Below, piece after piece: positions 12,101 to 24,100 of a stretch of DNA of 64,000 nucleotides (within the stretch, counting starts at the first letter, position 1; each line of letters opens with the position of its first letter). Origin of the DNA: Sorex araneus (taxonomy: Eukaryota > Chordata > Mammalia > Eulipotyphla > Soricidae); the NCBI RefSeq assembly GCF_027595985.1, contig NC_073312.1, positions 8,510,673 to 8,574,672 on the forward strand, in the 5' to 3' direction. The position numbers and the translations under genes are program-made. Under the pieces are notes generated by a model. It was not told where the DNA came from and made no database searches. It saw only the letters and a list, made by a program, of their open reading frames with translations.

Positions 12101-15100
12101 TCTTGGCTCTTTGCTCTGGGGTGTCTCCTGGTGGCCTGGGGGACCATACGGGGTGCCAGGAATTCAACCTGGGTCAGCTGCGCGCATGGTAAAACACTGT
12201 ACCTATTACACTATCTCTGGCCCCAAGAAATTCGAAGCTTTTTTTTTTTTTTAAGACATAAAAATCCTGGGGCCAGGGGTGTAGCTCGGTGGTAGAGCAT
12301 ATGTCTCACATTAAGCTCTGGGTTCACTCTCCACCCCTCAGAGAATTAAATTTCGCAAAACCTGTGAGCCTGTTGATTTCTCAAGTTTTATCTTTGGTAA
12401 TCATTCAATTGCAGGAAAAACTTAAGCAGTTCGAAGAGCGACTGGCAGAAGAAAGACATAATCGCCTGGAAGAACGTAAGAGGCAACGGAAAGAAGAGCG
12501 CAGAGTGACTTACTACCGGGAGAAAGAGGAGGAGGAGCAGAGGCGGGCCGAGGAGCAGATGCTGAAAGGTCAGCCCCAGGCGGCCGGGTTGGGCGCGGGG
12601 GGCTCCTTGGCCGGCTCCGAGTCAGTGCAGCGATGCGTCCAGCCCGGCCTCCGCGTTCTCCCCGCTGTCTGGAGTTCTTTACTGTGTGAAGAGCCCCGTC
12701 CTCCATTCGCACCAGACTGTTCACACCTTGATAATCCTTGATAATAGTTTTTTCTCTGAAAAATACTGTTAACTTGGACTATTTCAGGGTCTGTCCCGGG
12801 TGATGCCGGATTCGAACCTGGGTCAGGGTCGCAGCAGTGGTTGCATGCTAGGCACGTGCCCAATACTGTTTGGACTTTTTAATTTAATTTAATTTTTTTT
12901 TTTTTTTGGCTTTTGGGCCACACCTTGCAGTTTTCAGTCTTCCTTCTGGCTCAGGGCTCCCTCCTGTGGTGCCCGCAAATGCTCTCTTGTGGCCCTAGCC
13001 TCTGGCATACAAAGCGTGTGCTCTGCCTGTTGAGCCATCTGGCCCCCTAATACTATTATTTTTCTGTTCCGGGTTTTGGGTCACACCTGGCTCTGCTCAG
13101 GGCTCACTCTCTTCCTGGCTCTGCCCTCAGGAATCACTCCTGGTGGCTCAGGGATCTGCAGATGGGATGCTGGGGGTCAAACGGAGAGCAGCCACGCGCA
13201 GGGCAAGCCCCCTACTCTGCCAGCCTCCCAGATACTCTGTATATGTAGACAGATATTTTTTGTTTTTTGATTTTTGGGCCATACCTCGTAATGCTCAGGA
13301 GTTACTCCCGACTCTGCACTCAGGAATTACTCGAGCTTGTGCCCTGCCACTACTGTATAATCACTTGCTTCAGACCCTCATTACTATTATTTCTAAAGGT
13401 AAATAACATAAGACTTTCTTAAAATGTATCCTACCTTGTAGCTGATTATTTAGAAAGTCTTATATTTTTTTTTCTTTCCTGTTTGGTCACCTGGCCATGC
13501 TCAGGGGTTATTCCTGGCTTTGCACTCAGGAATCATTCCTGGCAGTGCTCAGGGGACTGTTTGGGGTGCCGGGAATTTGACCTGGGTCAGCCCCTATTTA
13601 GAAACTCTTAAGGGCTTACATATTGCCTTTTTAGTAACAAAGTTACACCTGGACATGGGGAAAAGATGGGGATAGGAATCACACTTAATGTTTTTGGTTT
13701 GCTTATTTGTTCTTCATTTGATTTTTTTTTTTCTTTTTGGGTCACACCCAGCAATGCACAGGGGTTACTCTTGGCTCTTCACTCAGGAATTACTCTTGGC
13801 GGTGCCCGGGGGACCATAGGGGGTGCTGGGAATCGAACCCGGGTTGGCCGCATGCAAGGCAAACACCCTGCTTGCTGTGCTATCGCTCCAGCTCTGTTCC
13901 TTATTTGTTATTTTGAGGCCATTTCTGGTGATGCTCAAGGCTTATTCCTGGCTTTGTGCTCGAGAATCACTCCTGACAGTGCTTGGGACCCCTGTGCCAT
14001 TCTAAGGGTTGACCTCGGGCCCACTCTGAGCGTGTTAGTACTGTACTGTCTCCCCGGCCCGGGGCCTCGCTTTATGACCACGACTGTTTGTACAGAGCGG
14101 GAAGAGAGAGAGCGAGCTGAGCGTGCGAAACGTGAGGAAGAGTTGCGGGAATATCAGGAACGGGTCAAGAAATTGGAAGAAGTAGAAAGGAAAAAACGCC
14201 AAAGGGAGCTGGAAATTGAGGAACGGGAACGGCGTCGAGAGGAGGAGCGGCGACTTGGTGAAGACCCACTTTCTAGAAAAGTGAGTATGAATTCATTGAC
14301 ATTTGTCAGTTCTCTGCACAGCACGTGTTTCAGATTGGTTATGGTGACATTTATGTTGATTTTTGGGCCAAACCCTGTTGTGACCAGGTATGTTTTGTAT
14401 TCTCAAGGACAGAGCTTCATAAGGGAGGAAAAATCAGATTTTGCAAAACTGGGATTTTATAGACCTGTAATGTATTTGCTGATAAAAACAGTGGGAGGGT
14501 GGGCTAGTGACACAGGGCACTGCTTGGCTTTTAGGTTAAGGTCAGATAACTGGCTATAGGGTGAGTTGTGTCTGCCTGCCTCACCTGTTACCAGATGTGG
14601 GTGTCAGGAGTTGAACTTGGTCTCATACATGAAGGCAGCTGCTCTGCCAGCCATATTCCCAGTTGTAACATTTGTGGGACTCATTCAGCATCAAGCCTTA
14701 TTTTTTTGGAGTTGGGGGTGGGAGGCATGTATTTTTTATCACACCTGGCAGGACTCGGGACAGTATGGGGTGCAGGGGTTGAACCCCAGTTGGCCGCTTG
14801 CTCTGCCCCTTGTCCATCTCTACCTTTTGTGATTGTTGGCCCCCTCGGCAGTGCTGCGAGCTCTTTCTAGCTCTGTGCTGTGGACTGGAACAGTGCTGAA
14901 ATCTGCTGTAGCCCCTGGCCTGTCACAAAAGTTCTAAATTGTATTCCCTTTTCCTCCTCTGTGGAGTTACTTTTTACTTCATATGTCTTACTTGTTTCCT
15001 AGAAGGTCTATGCTTGCCTTTTGGCCTTATTTTCTCTCTAGAGTAAAACATAATAGAGTTTTGATCAATTCAGATTTTTCCCTTAGAACTTCAGGCCTGA

Positions 15101-18100
15101 GTTTGCTTTCCTACATGTGTTTGGAATTTTCTTATTCTTTGGCTAAAAGGGAGTTTAGAAATTTCAATTCAGACGACTTTATTTTTTTTTATATTATTTT
15201 GTTTTTGGATCATACCCGGCGATGCACAGGGGTTACTCCTGGCTCATGCACTCAGGAATCACTCCTGGCGGTGCTCGGGGGACCGTGCACCCCCATGGGA
15301 TGCTGGTAATCAACCTGGGTTGGCCGTGTGCAAGGCAAATGCCCTACCTGCTGTACTATTGCTCCAGCCCCTCAACTCAGACTACCTTTTTTTTTTTTTT
15401 TTATGCCCTACCCACTGAGCTATCGGTCCAGCCCCAGAAGTAGAAATTTTTTTTTTTTGCTACTTTTTTTTTTTTTTAATTTTATTGAATCACCATGTGG
15501 AGGGTTACATAGTTCTCAGGATTATGTCGGTTATACAATTCTCAAACACCCTTCCCTTCACCAGTGCCCATCCTCCATCACCAACCCCCCCAGTATACCT
15601 GCCGTCCCCTCCCACCTCCCCAGTCCCCACCCTTGTACTTGATAAGTTTCACTTCATTTATGCCTTATCTCGATTACATTCCATGTTTCAACACACAACT
15701 CACTACCGTTGTTGGGGTTTCCCCCAAAAAAGAAAAGCAGTCCTATTGCCAAGGAGGCATTTGATAGTTCTCCACTGCTAAGAATATAGAGATATTAAGT
15801 CCCGCTGTTTGTTACATAACTTTTCTTTTTCCCCCTTGCCCCGCGCCACCGAGTTCACGCCTGTTTAGTAATCGCCACGCTGCCTGACAAGGGGAAAAAA
15901 AAAAAAAAAAAACGAAAAAAACGAAAAGGATGGTTATTTCCCGTCATCAGCAGACGTGGGGCTCTGGCTTAGTTGATAGACTAGTAGAGTGTCTGGAAGC
16001 AGTTTCTGGAACCGAAGGTCTTGCGCTGGTATCGGCTCCGGCTCGAGATTCCACCAGCGTCCCACTGTTCCATGTACATAATTTTTCCCCTTATATCCCA
16101 TTCCCACGCCACCAGGTCTGTTTGCTTAATGGACATCACACTGTAGTTGACGACACGCCGCGTTTCTTCCCGAGAAAGAAGAAAATTTCTTCTCAGCTGG
16201 CGTGGGGATATAGCTTAGTTTAGTCTAGAGAGATGGCTACCGTTTTGATTGCCTTCAATATTTCAGCAACAGACTTACTATTCTTGTTAGGATCTCCCAC
16301 AAAAGTCCGACCCATTAAAAGCGAATCATTACATATTGCTGATGCTAAGATGACATTAGGCCGCGCGGTTTTGGGTTTCTGTATAAAGTCCAGGGAAAGT
16401 ACAACCAGAAATAACATCACTACAAACTTTTACCCTTTTATGGTGCTCATAAGATGGAGAAGTCCTGCGCTGTGTTCAGGAGGGAGGAGTTGAGAGAGAG
16501 AGACAGGTTAAAAGAATTGGGGGATGCCCGGGTCCCACTGTTTCAGCGCACCGTGGGGTCTCTGGTCCCATGCCGGAATTAGTTCAGTGGGCTGCCTGGA
16601 GTCCAAGGGCGCTCCCTTGGGCTCTTCCATCATGTTCGCTCCGCAGCCGGATCCAAAGGGAAGCACACGTGGGGGAGGTGGGTTTAAATATCTATCTGCT
16701 GTGGGCGGGGGTCGCCGCCCCCGCCCCCTGGGGTCTCTCGCAAGCGCGCGAAAGCGTCCTGTTTCAGCTGGATCGCCGGCTCCATTTTGCGCTCAGGAAA
16801 ACCGAGGATCCTGCGCTGTGCTCAGGAGGGAGGAGTTGAGAGAGAGAGACAGGTTAAAAGAATTGGGGGATGCCCGGGTCCCACTGTTTCAGCGCACCGT
16901 GGGGTCTCTGGTCCCATGCCGGAATTAGTTCAGTGGGCTGCCTGGAGTCCAAGGGCGCTCCCTTGGGCTCTTCCATCATGTTCGCTCCGCAGCCGGATCC
17001 AAAGGGCTCAGACTACTTTAGATGCTGTCTGTATGTATGTTCTTACAGGGCCACAATTGGCAATGTTCAGGGCTTACTCCTGGCTCTGTGCTCAAGATCA
17101 CTTCTACCAAGACTTGGGGACCATTTGTAGCGGCAGGGATCAAACCTGGGTTGACATGTGCAAAGCAGGTGCCCACTGTACCATCTCTGGTCCCCAGTGT
17201 TTTTTATTCTTTCTGGAAGCTGGGATTTTTATTTTTTTGTTTTTCGGTCACACCCGGCAGTGCTCAGGGGTTACTCCTGGCTCTGCACTCAGGAATTACC
17301 CCTAGCGGTGTCAGGGAACCATATGGGATGCTGGGAATAGAACCCGGGTCGGCTTCGTGCAAGGCAAACGCCCTAACTGCTGTGGTCGCTCCAGCCCCGA
17401 AGCTGGAATTCTTATCCTTTCAGAGAATTCAGTATATATAGTTTAGGCAGATCAAATTTCTTTATTTTTTAGTAGACAATCTTTTATTAAATCTCTCCCA
17501 GATATTTACAAAATAAGAAACAGACAAAAAATTTAATTCTGGATACAGAGAGTTTAGCATAAAAACATCAAATACATGTACCAGTTTTATACTATTACAT
17601 TTGAAAGTCTCAATTTTCTGAAGAAACAAAATTGATTAAAATTGTTCCAAAATATTAAAGAATACTACTGAGAGTATCCTGCTTGAGTGGTAGAGCCTGG
17701 CAAGCTACCCGTGGTGTATTTGATGTGCCAAAAACAGTAATAAGAAGTCTCAGAATGCAGACGTTACTGGAGCAAATCGATGGCTACTGAATAAATGAAA
17801 AAACAATGAATAAAGCTATTTCCTCTTTAACAGCTTTCAAACATCAAATACCAGAATTAGTTTCGCATACCTTTAAGGAAAAGATTGATCGCTATGCTAA
17901 GAACAACATAGAGTTTCTCAAATGAATTCCATAACATTGAAGTCAAATTTCTTTAAACTAGGGTCATTTCCCCCTTTATCTATTCTTGCCTCCCAAAGTT
18001 CTCTCTTGCTTCTTCCACCTCGATCCTTTTGCAGTTCAGTAAGACTGCTTTCTGATGTATATGGTAAAGAGTGGGCCCTGAGGAACCCACTTAAATAAAT

Positions 18101-21100
18101 CACCCCACCCTTTTGTTCTGGGGGCTACAGCCAGTGGTGCTCAGGGCTAACTCCTTAACTCCATATGCCCCTTAATTCCTGTCTCTTTGGCCCTAAATAT
18201 AGTTCTCGACTGAGCCCCCCCCCCAAAAAAAAAAAAATGGAAAATAAAAGCATGGGGCTGGGGCCTTCAAGACTGTCCCCAGCTCTGCTTTGGGGCTGTG
18301 CATGCCAGGGGTGAGCTGACCCAGGCCCCAGAGCACTCCAGCCATGTGCTTCGAGCCTGCGGGTTTTTGTGCGGGGAAAGCCCTGCTAAAGTGGCTGCGT
18401 TGGGAGAAATAGCTCAGTTTGTTTCTTTAATTTCTTAAGGGTCTGCGTTTCTCGTATGGTAAAGCCATTGGTTGAATTCTTCTTGACTGACTGACAGGAT
18501 GGGTATGGATGGGATGCAGTGGGTCTGTAGGTGAGGACTTGACTGTCCCTGTTTCTGGACGTTGTGTGGGCGTGGCTTCTGGGTTCCTCTCTGTCGTCTG
18601 GCTCAGGCCCTGGCCTTCGTGCCGCTTCACGGGGCTGATTCGCTTCTTGAGGGCAGGTTCCTCCTAGGAGGTGCCCGTTTCAAGAGGGGGCCCCTCCAGT
18701 TGCTTCCTACTCATCGGCGTTGGAGGGGTTTTGCCCAGACACTTGACATTAAGGAGTGAACTTCTTAGGAGTCACCGACTTGGGGTTCTAGTTATTTTTT
18801 TAGCTTTGTGGGAATACTTAGTTCTGTGCTCCGTATTTTAAGAGAAAAAGTAAACTTGTTAACTTCTCTTCTTTTTTATGGGCGAGGCAGCTGGGCTGCA
18901 CCCTCAGGGCTGTGTGCTGGGTCTGGCTCTGCCGGCCGTGAGCTGTGGGCTGATGCTGAGTGGGGACGGAACCAAGGCCAGCACCTTGCCAGCTGCACTG
19001 CCTTTCTGGTCTTGGCTTTGGTTCCTTTGGACGGCCTTCATTTCACAGGCTCCGTGTCCTGCTCTGAGACTAGGTTAGCCCATCCAACGGTTGTATCTAA
19101 TTTCTTGAGGTGATCCTATAGGTAGCTTCCAATGTCGACCGTATTGTATAGGTGATAGGATTAATTTTGCTTTTTGTTTTTGTGCCAAACCTGGTGGTGC
19201 TTGGGGTTTTCCCCTGACTCTGTGCTTGGGGATCATAGCTGGTGGGGCTCAGTTACCCTATGGGGTGGCTGGGGATCGAATTCAGGTTGACCGTGTACTA
19301 GTCAAGCACTCTACTCGCTGTCTCCGGACCCAAAGTGTTCTTGGTTAAACTAGGCACATTGTCCTGGACTAGGGTATTAGCCTTATCTCCTCATACCTTG
19401 CCATTTGATTTTGGGCTTTTAGGGCCAGACCACACCGGTTGACCTTGTGCAGTGCCAGGGAGCAGTATTGTGAAGAGGGAAGTCCTGGTCATCCTTCCTG
19501 TGGAGATCTCATTTGCTCTGTACGGCTGTGTGTTGTATAGCTCGCCTTGTTCAGAGAAAATCTGGAAACTCTTAAAAATGAAATTAGCATTGGTTTACAG
19601 TTTTATTTATAAGTCTTAGGATGCAGTGTGATTGCTACCGCATCCCAGTGTTCGTCCACCACCATCCTACCCACTTAGGTCATCTCAGTGCTGGGTCAGT
19701 TTTCCTTTGGTTGCTTTTCCTTATATACCATATAGTGGAAGGTTGATCACCCAGTTTTGACTTTCTTATAACATTTGATTTTGGACATTTTACCGATTGC
19801 ATGGGAGATTCTACCAAATTTTTCCCTGTGGTATTTTGATAATTTGTAAAGCCGTCAGTAGTGCACGAGAATTCAAATTTTACTATCCCACTATCCTGAT
19901 GTCAGATTAAGCATAGAAGCATTTATGTTTTGAGGGGAAATGGGGAGCCACACTGTACAATGCTCAGTCAGGGCTTACTCCTGTCTTTTAACTCAGGAAT
20001 CACTCCGATAGACTTTGGGACTACCTGGGGTGACTGGGATTGAACCTGGGTCAGCTGTGTGTCAGCTGTGTGCAAGGCAAACGCCTCCCTACCTGCTGTT
20101 ATGCTCTCGCCCTTAAGATTGTGCAGATACACGTGCAGAAATGTTTGATGCGAGTAGTTGTGAGGTTACCAATGAGTGCCTCTTGTTTGCTCACTCAGGA
20201 CTCCCGTTGGGACTCGGAAGGCACCTGGAGAAAAGGCCCCGAGGCGGACTCTGAGTGGCGGAGAGGACCCCCGGAGAAGTAAGTGGGGCGCAGGGAACCA
20301 CGGCAGCTTTCCACAGCTCCCTGTTGGGGCGCTGAGTGGTTTCTGATTTGGTTTATTTTGTAGGGAAAGGACAGCACTGAAGAATTACTATGTGTGTTTA
20401 ACAATTTAAATGTGTTTATAGTTGACTTTAATACTGCTGTAGCATTTTAATTTTTTTTTTCTTTTTGGGTCACACCTGGCGATGCACAGGGGTTACTCCT
20501 GGCTCTGCACTCAGGAATCACCCCTGGCGGTGCTCAGAGGACCCTGTGGGATGCTGGGAATCGAACCCGGGTCGGCCGTGTCCAAGGCAGACGCCCTACC
20601 CTCTGTGCTATTGCTCCAGCCCCAATTTTTTTTTTTTATTTTATAAGTTGGTTCACAATATTTGATTACATCTAGTATTCAAACACCAATCCCACCACCA
20701 TGACACCTTCACACCTCCATGCTGTAACTTCTGACTTTGGAGACTGTTGAGAAATTGCCGCCCCGGCTTTTGTAGTCCTTCCTGGGGTACTCTTGGTGTT
20801 AGGGCAGCAAGCCCTTTGCACCTTTTCCCTCTGAATTTCCGGTCAGCTCCTCCGTCCAGGGACTGCTAGTGATAGGTTTCTGAAAAGTCGTGCAGGTAGG
20901 TCGAGGTATGGTGCGTATGTCCTTCTAAAGCCGTTCGCTAATCCAGAAGCTAACCCAGGAGCTGCGTGGCTGTCTAGTTGGAACACACGAGGCTTGCACG
21001 AGCCGAGGTGAGTGACACACCCCTGACCGTTTGCTCGCGGCCCGCAGGGAGTGGCGGCGCGGAGAGGGCCGGGACGAGGAGCGGCCCCACAGGAGAGACG

Positions 21101-24100
21101 AGGACAGGCCTCGGCGCCCGGGCGACGACGACGAGCGGGAGTCTGCGCTCAGGCCCGATGAAGACCGCGTCCCCCGACGGGGCCTAGACGACGACCGCGG
21201 CCCCCGGCGCGGCCTAGATGATGACCGCGGCCCCCGGCGTGGCCTGGACGACGACCGCTTTCCCCGCCGCGGCCTGGACGACGACCGGCCGTCCTGGCGC
21301 AGTGCCGATGACGAGCGGGGGCCCCGGCGGGGTGGCGACGAAGACCGGCCCAGCTGGCGCCACGACGACGACAGGCCACCGCGCCGGGGACTGGACGAGG
21401 AGCGGAGCTGGCGCGTGGCGGATGAGGACAGAGGACCGAGACGGGGGCTGGACGACGAGCGGGGCCCACGGCGCGGAGGCCCTGACGACGAGCGGCCGTC
21501 CTGGCGCAGTGCCGACGACGAGCGGGGGCCGCGGCGGGGGCTGGACGACGACCACGGCCCTTGGAGGAACATGGACGACGAGCGGATGTCCAGGCGCGGG
21601 GCGGACGACGACCGGGGGCCGTGGAGAAACATGGACGACGACCGGGGGCCCAGGAGGGGCGATGACGGCAGGCCCGGACCCTGGAGGCCCCTCGTCAGGC
21701 CAGGTGAGCGGCCGGTGCACGGCAGACGCAGACGGGCCATGAGGGGCTGGCGGTTACTCTCAGGAAGCCCCCCTGCAGGAGGCCGGCTTCCGAGGTGTCT
21801 GAGGCGCTTTGGGGCCGGCCCTGTTTCCACAGAGAGCCCCGAGTAACTCCCTGACGGTTGTCTTGGGTGGGCTTACTTAGGGACACTTGCTGGCTTTGCG
21901 TGGGGTCCGGTGCTGCTCCGGGGTTTGAGCCAGCTGGAGATTACTTTCACTGTACCTCTGAACTACAGGTACAGAGTTAGCACATTCAAGTGTGCGGTGT
22001 TCCGACACCGTCCCTCCATCTGTTTCTACTTCACCCATATCCTTCCTTTTTCTCCCACCCCCAGCCTGCCTCTGTGGCATCACCCTTCCCCTGGCCAGCG
22101 GTCCCCTCCTGGGCCTGACCCCCCCTCCAGCCAAGCGCCAGCTTCCTACCGGAGACCACTTCTGTTCTTCGGTTTTCCTGCCTCTTGAACCTCCACTTTG
22201 AACTCAGCTGCTGGCCCATTCCTGATTTTTCTTTTTTTTGTCAGAATTGTCTTCAAAAATAAGCAGCTTCCTACCTTTACAACTACTAGTAGGATGGAAG
22301 AGTTTTAATAAGTGCAATTTTGTTATGCTTGGTAACATAACATAAATTTCATATTTATGAAATTTCACTTCTCTGCATCCTATGGCTAAGAGAGATATCG
22401 ATCAGAGGCTCTGAGGCTTTGTCTTGAGGATTGCGTGGGTGGGAAGGGGCAGGAGACTTAGTCCTTGTAGCCAGGGGGAGAGTCTTGGTTGAAAGGTCTT
22501 GTAAGATGTCAGGAAACTTGGAATTGGGCTGCTGAGTAGAGACACGGCCCTGTTCCTCACCCTTTTCTTCTAGTTGGATTCTGTGTATTGTTGTCTTCGT
22601 AGACTTACCCTGGAGTCTCTCCAGGCGGACTGCACCCAAACTACTGTTAGCTCTCCTGCATGTGTGGTAGAACAACAACAGAAATCCTGAGTAGGAGCGT
22701 GTGAAATGAGCTGTAAAGGAGCTTTTTGTTTTTCGTTGGTGGTTTTCCTCCATGCCCAGGGATTCCTCCTGGCCCTGCACTCAGGAATTAGTCCTGGTGG
22801 TGCTCAGGGGACCATTAGGATGCTAGGGGGTCAAACCTGGGTCGGCGGCGTGCAAGGCAAACGCCTTACCTACCTACTGTGACCCCACCTTCAGTATTTT
22901 TTTTACACGAGATTGGAGGGTCGTTTTTGTTTGTTCAGTGTCAAGGTGACAAGAGTTGAGTTTAGAATGGTGGGTTGAAGTCAACAACACTGTTTATTGA
23001 TTAGAAAATTTTTTACTTTATTTATTTACTTTGCTTTTTGGGTCACACCCAGCGATGCTCAGGGGTTACTCCTGGCTCTGCACTCAGGAATTACTCCTGG
23101 CGGTGCTCAGGGGACCATATGGGGTGCTGGTAATCGACCCCAGGTCGGCCGTGTGCAAGGCAAACGCCCTCTCCGCTGTGCTGTCGCTCCAGCCCCGAAA
23201 AATTTTTACTTTAACAGGTGGATGGAGAGAGAAAGAAAAAGCCAGAGAAGAGAGTTGGGGTCCACCTCGAGAATCAAGACCACCTGAAGAACGTGAATGG
23301 GATAGAGATAAAGAAAGAGATAATCAAGATCGTGATGAAAATGACAAGGAGCCAGAGAGAGAGCGGGACAGAGAGCGAGACATGGACCGAGAGGATCGCT
23401 TCCGGCGGCCCAGGTTTGAGCACTTACAAGGCACTACGGCCTGTGTGCTTCCAACTCTGGCTGGGGGTGGGGGTGGGAGGGTACAACCTGCAGTGCAGAG
23501 AGTGACCCCAGGGTTCCCACATGCCAGAAACGTGCACTCCGGCCCTTTGCATGGTCTCCCGGGCACCTCTCTGATTTAGGTGCCGAGGGTCAAAGCCAGG
23601 GACAGGCGCTGTGCTCTCCCACTGAGCAGAGCCTGTCTCGTCACTCCGTGAGTGCTGAGCGTTGGCAGTGTCCTCTCCAGAGAGGGGCTTTGCGCAGTCA
23701 CTCGCTTGGTGTGTTTGGCTGCTGAGCAAATACATCAAGGTGGTCAGCACTCCTGAGGGTTCCGTAGAGACTGACCACATGGGGGCCAAGGCAACTGGAT
23801 CGGGTTTCAGATTCTGGCCCAGTCAGGAGAGTCACCCAGGCCTCTCCCTCCGGGCACCCGTTGGACTTGGTCACGTGTGCCTGCTGTGTGCCTCTGACAG
23901 TGCAACTTGTCATTTTGGTGTCCTAGGGATGAAGGTGGCTGGAGGAAAGGACCTGCCGAGGAAGCTTCAAGCTGGAGAGATTCAGGTCGCCGCGATGATA
24001 GGGATGACCGTCGCCGTGATCTGAGAGACCGACGAGACGACAGGGACCGGAGAGGCCCTCCGCTCCGCTCTGAGCGCGAGGAAGGTACGGGAGATGTCCG

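Noticed and set aside
12270..12345. Possible tRNA gene
   Set aside because: A- and B-box-like motifs are present, but acceptor and anticodon stems do not pair. Treated as a SINE remnant. The same applies to 11,620-11,695 and to all SOR heads.
20925..21830. 301-codon minus-strand Ser/Arg-rich ORF
   Set aside because: It mirrors the EIF3A repeat exon (Asp codons GAC read as Ser-type codons) and includes flanking intron.
22355..22780. 141-codon minus-strand ORF in EIF3A intron 19
   Set aside because: No family recognised, runs into a SINE at one end, no splice or poly(A) context. Kept as unsupported.
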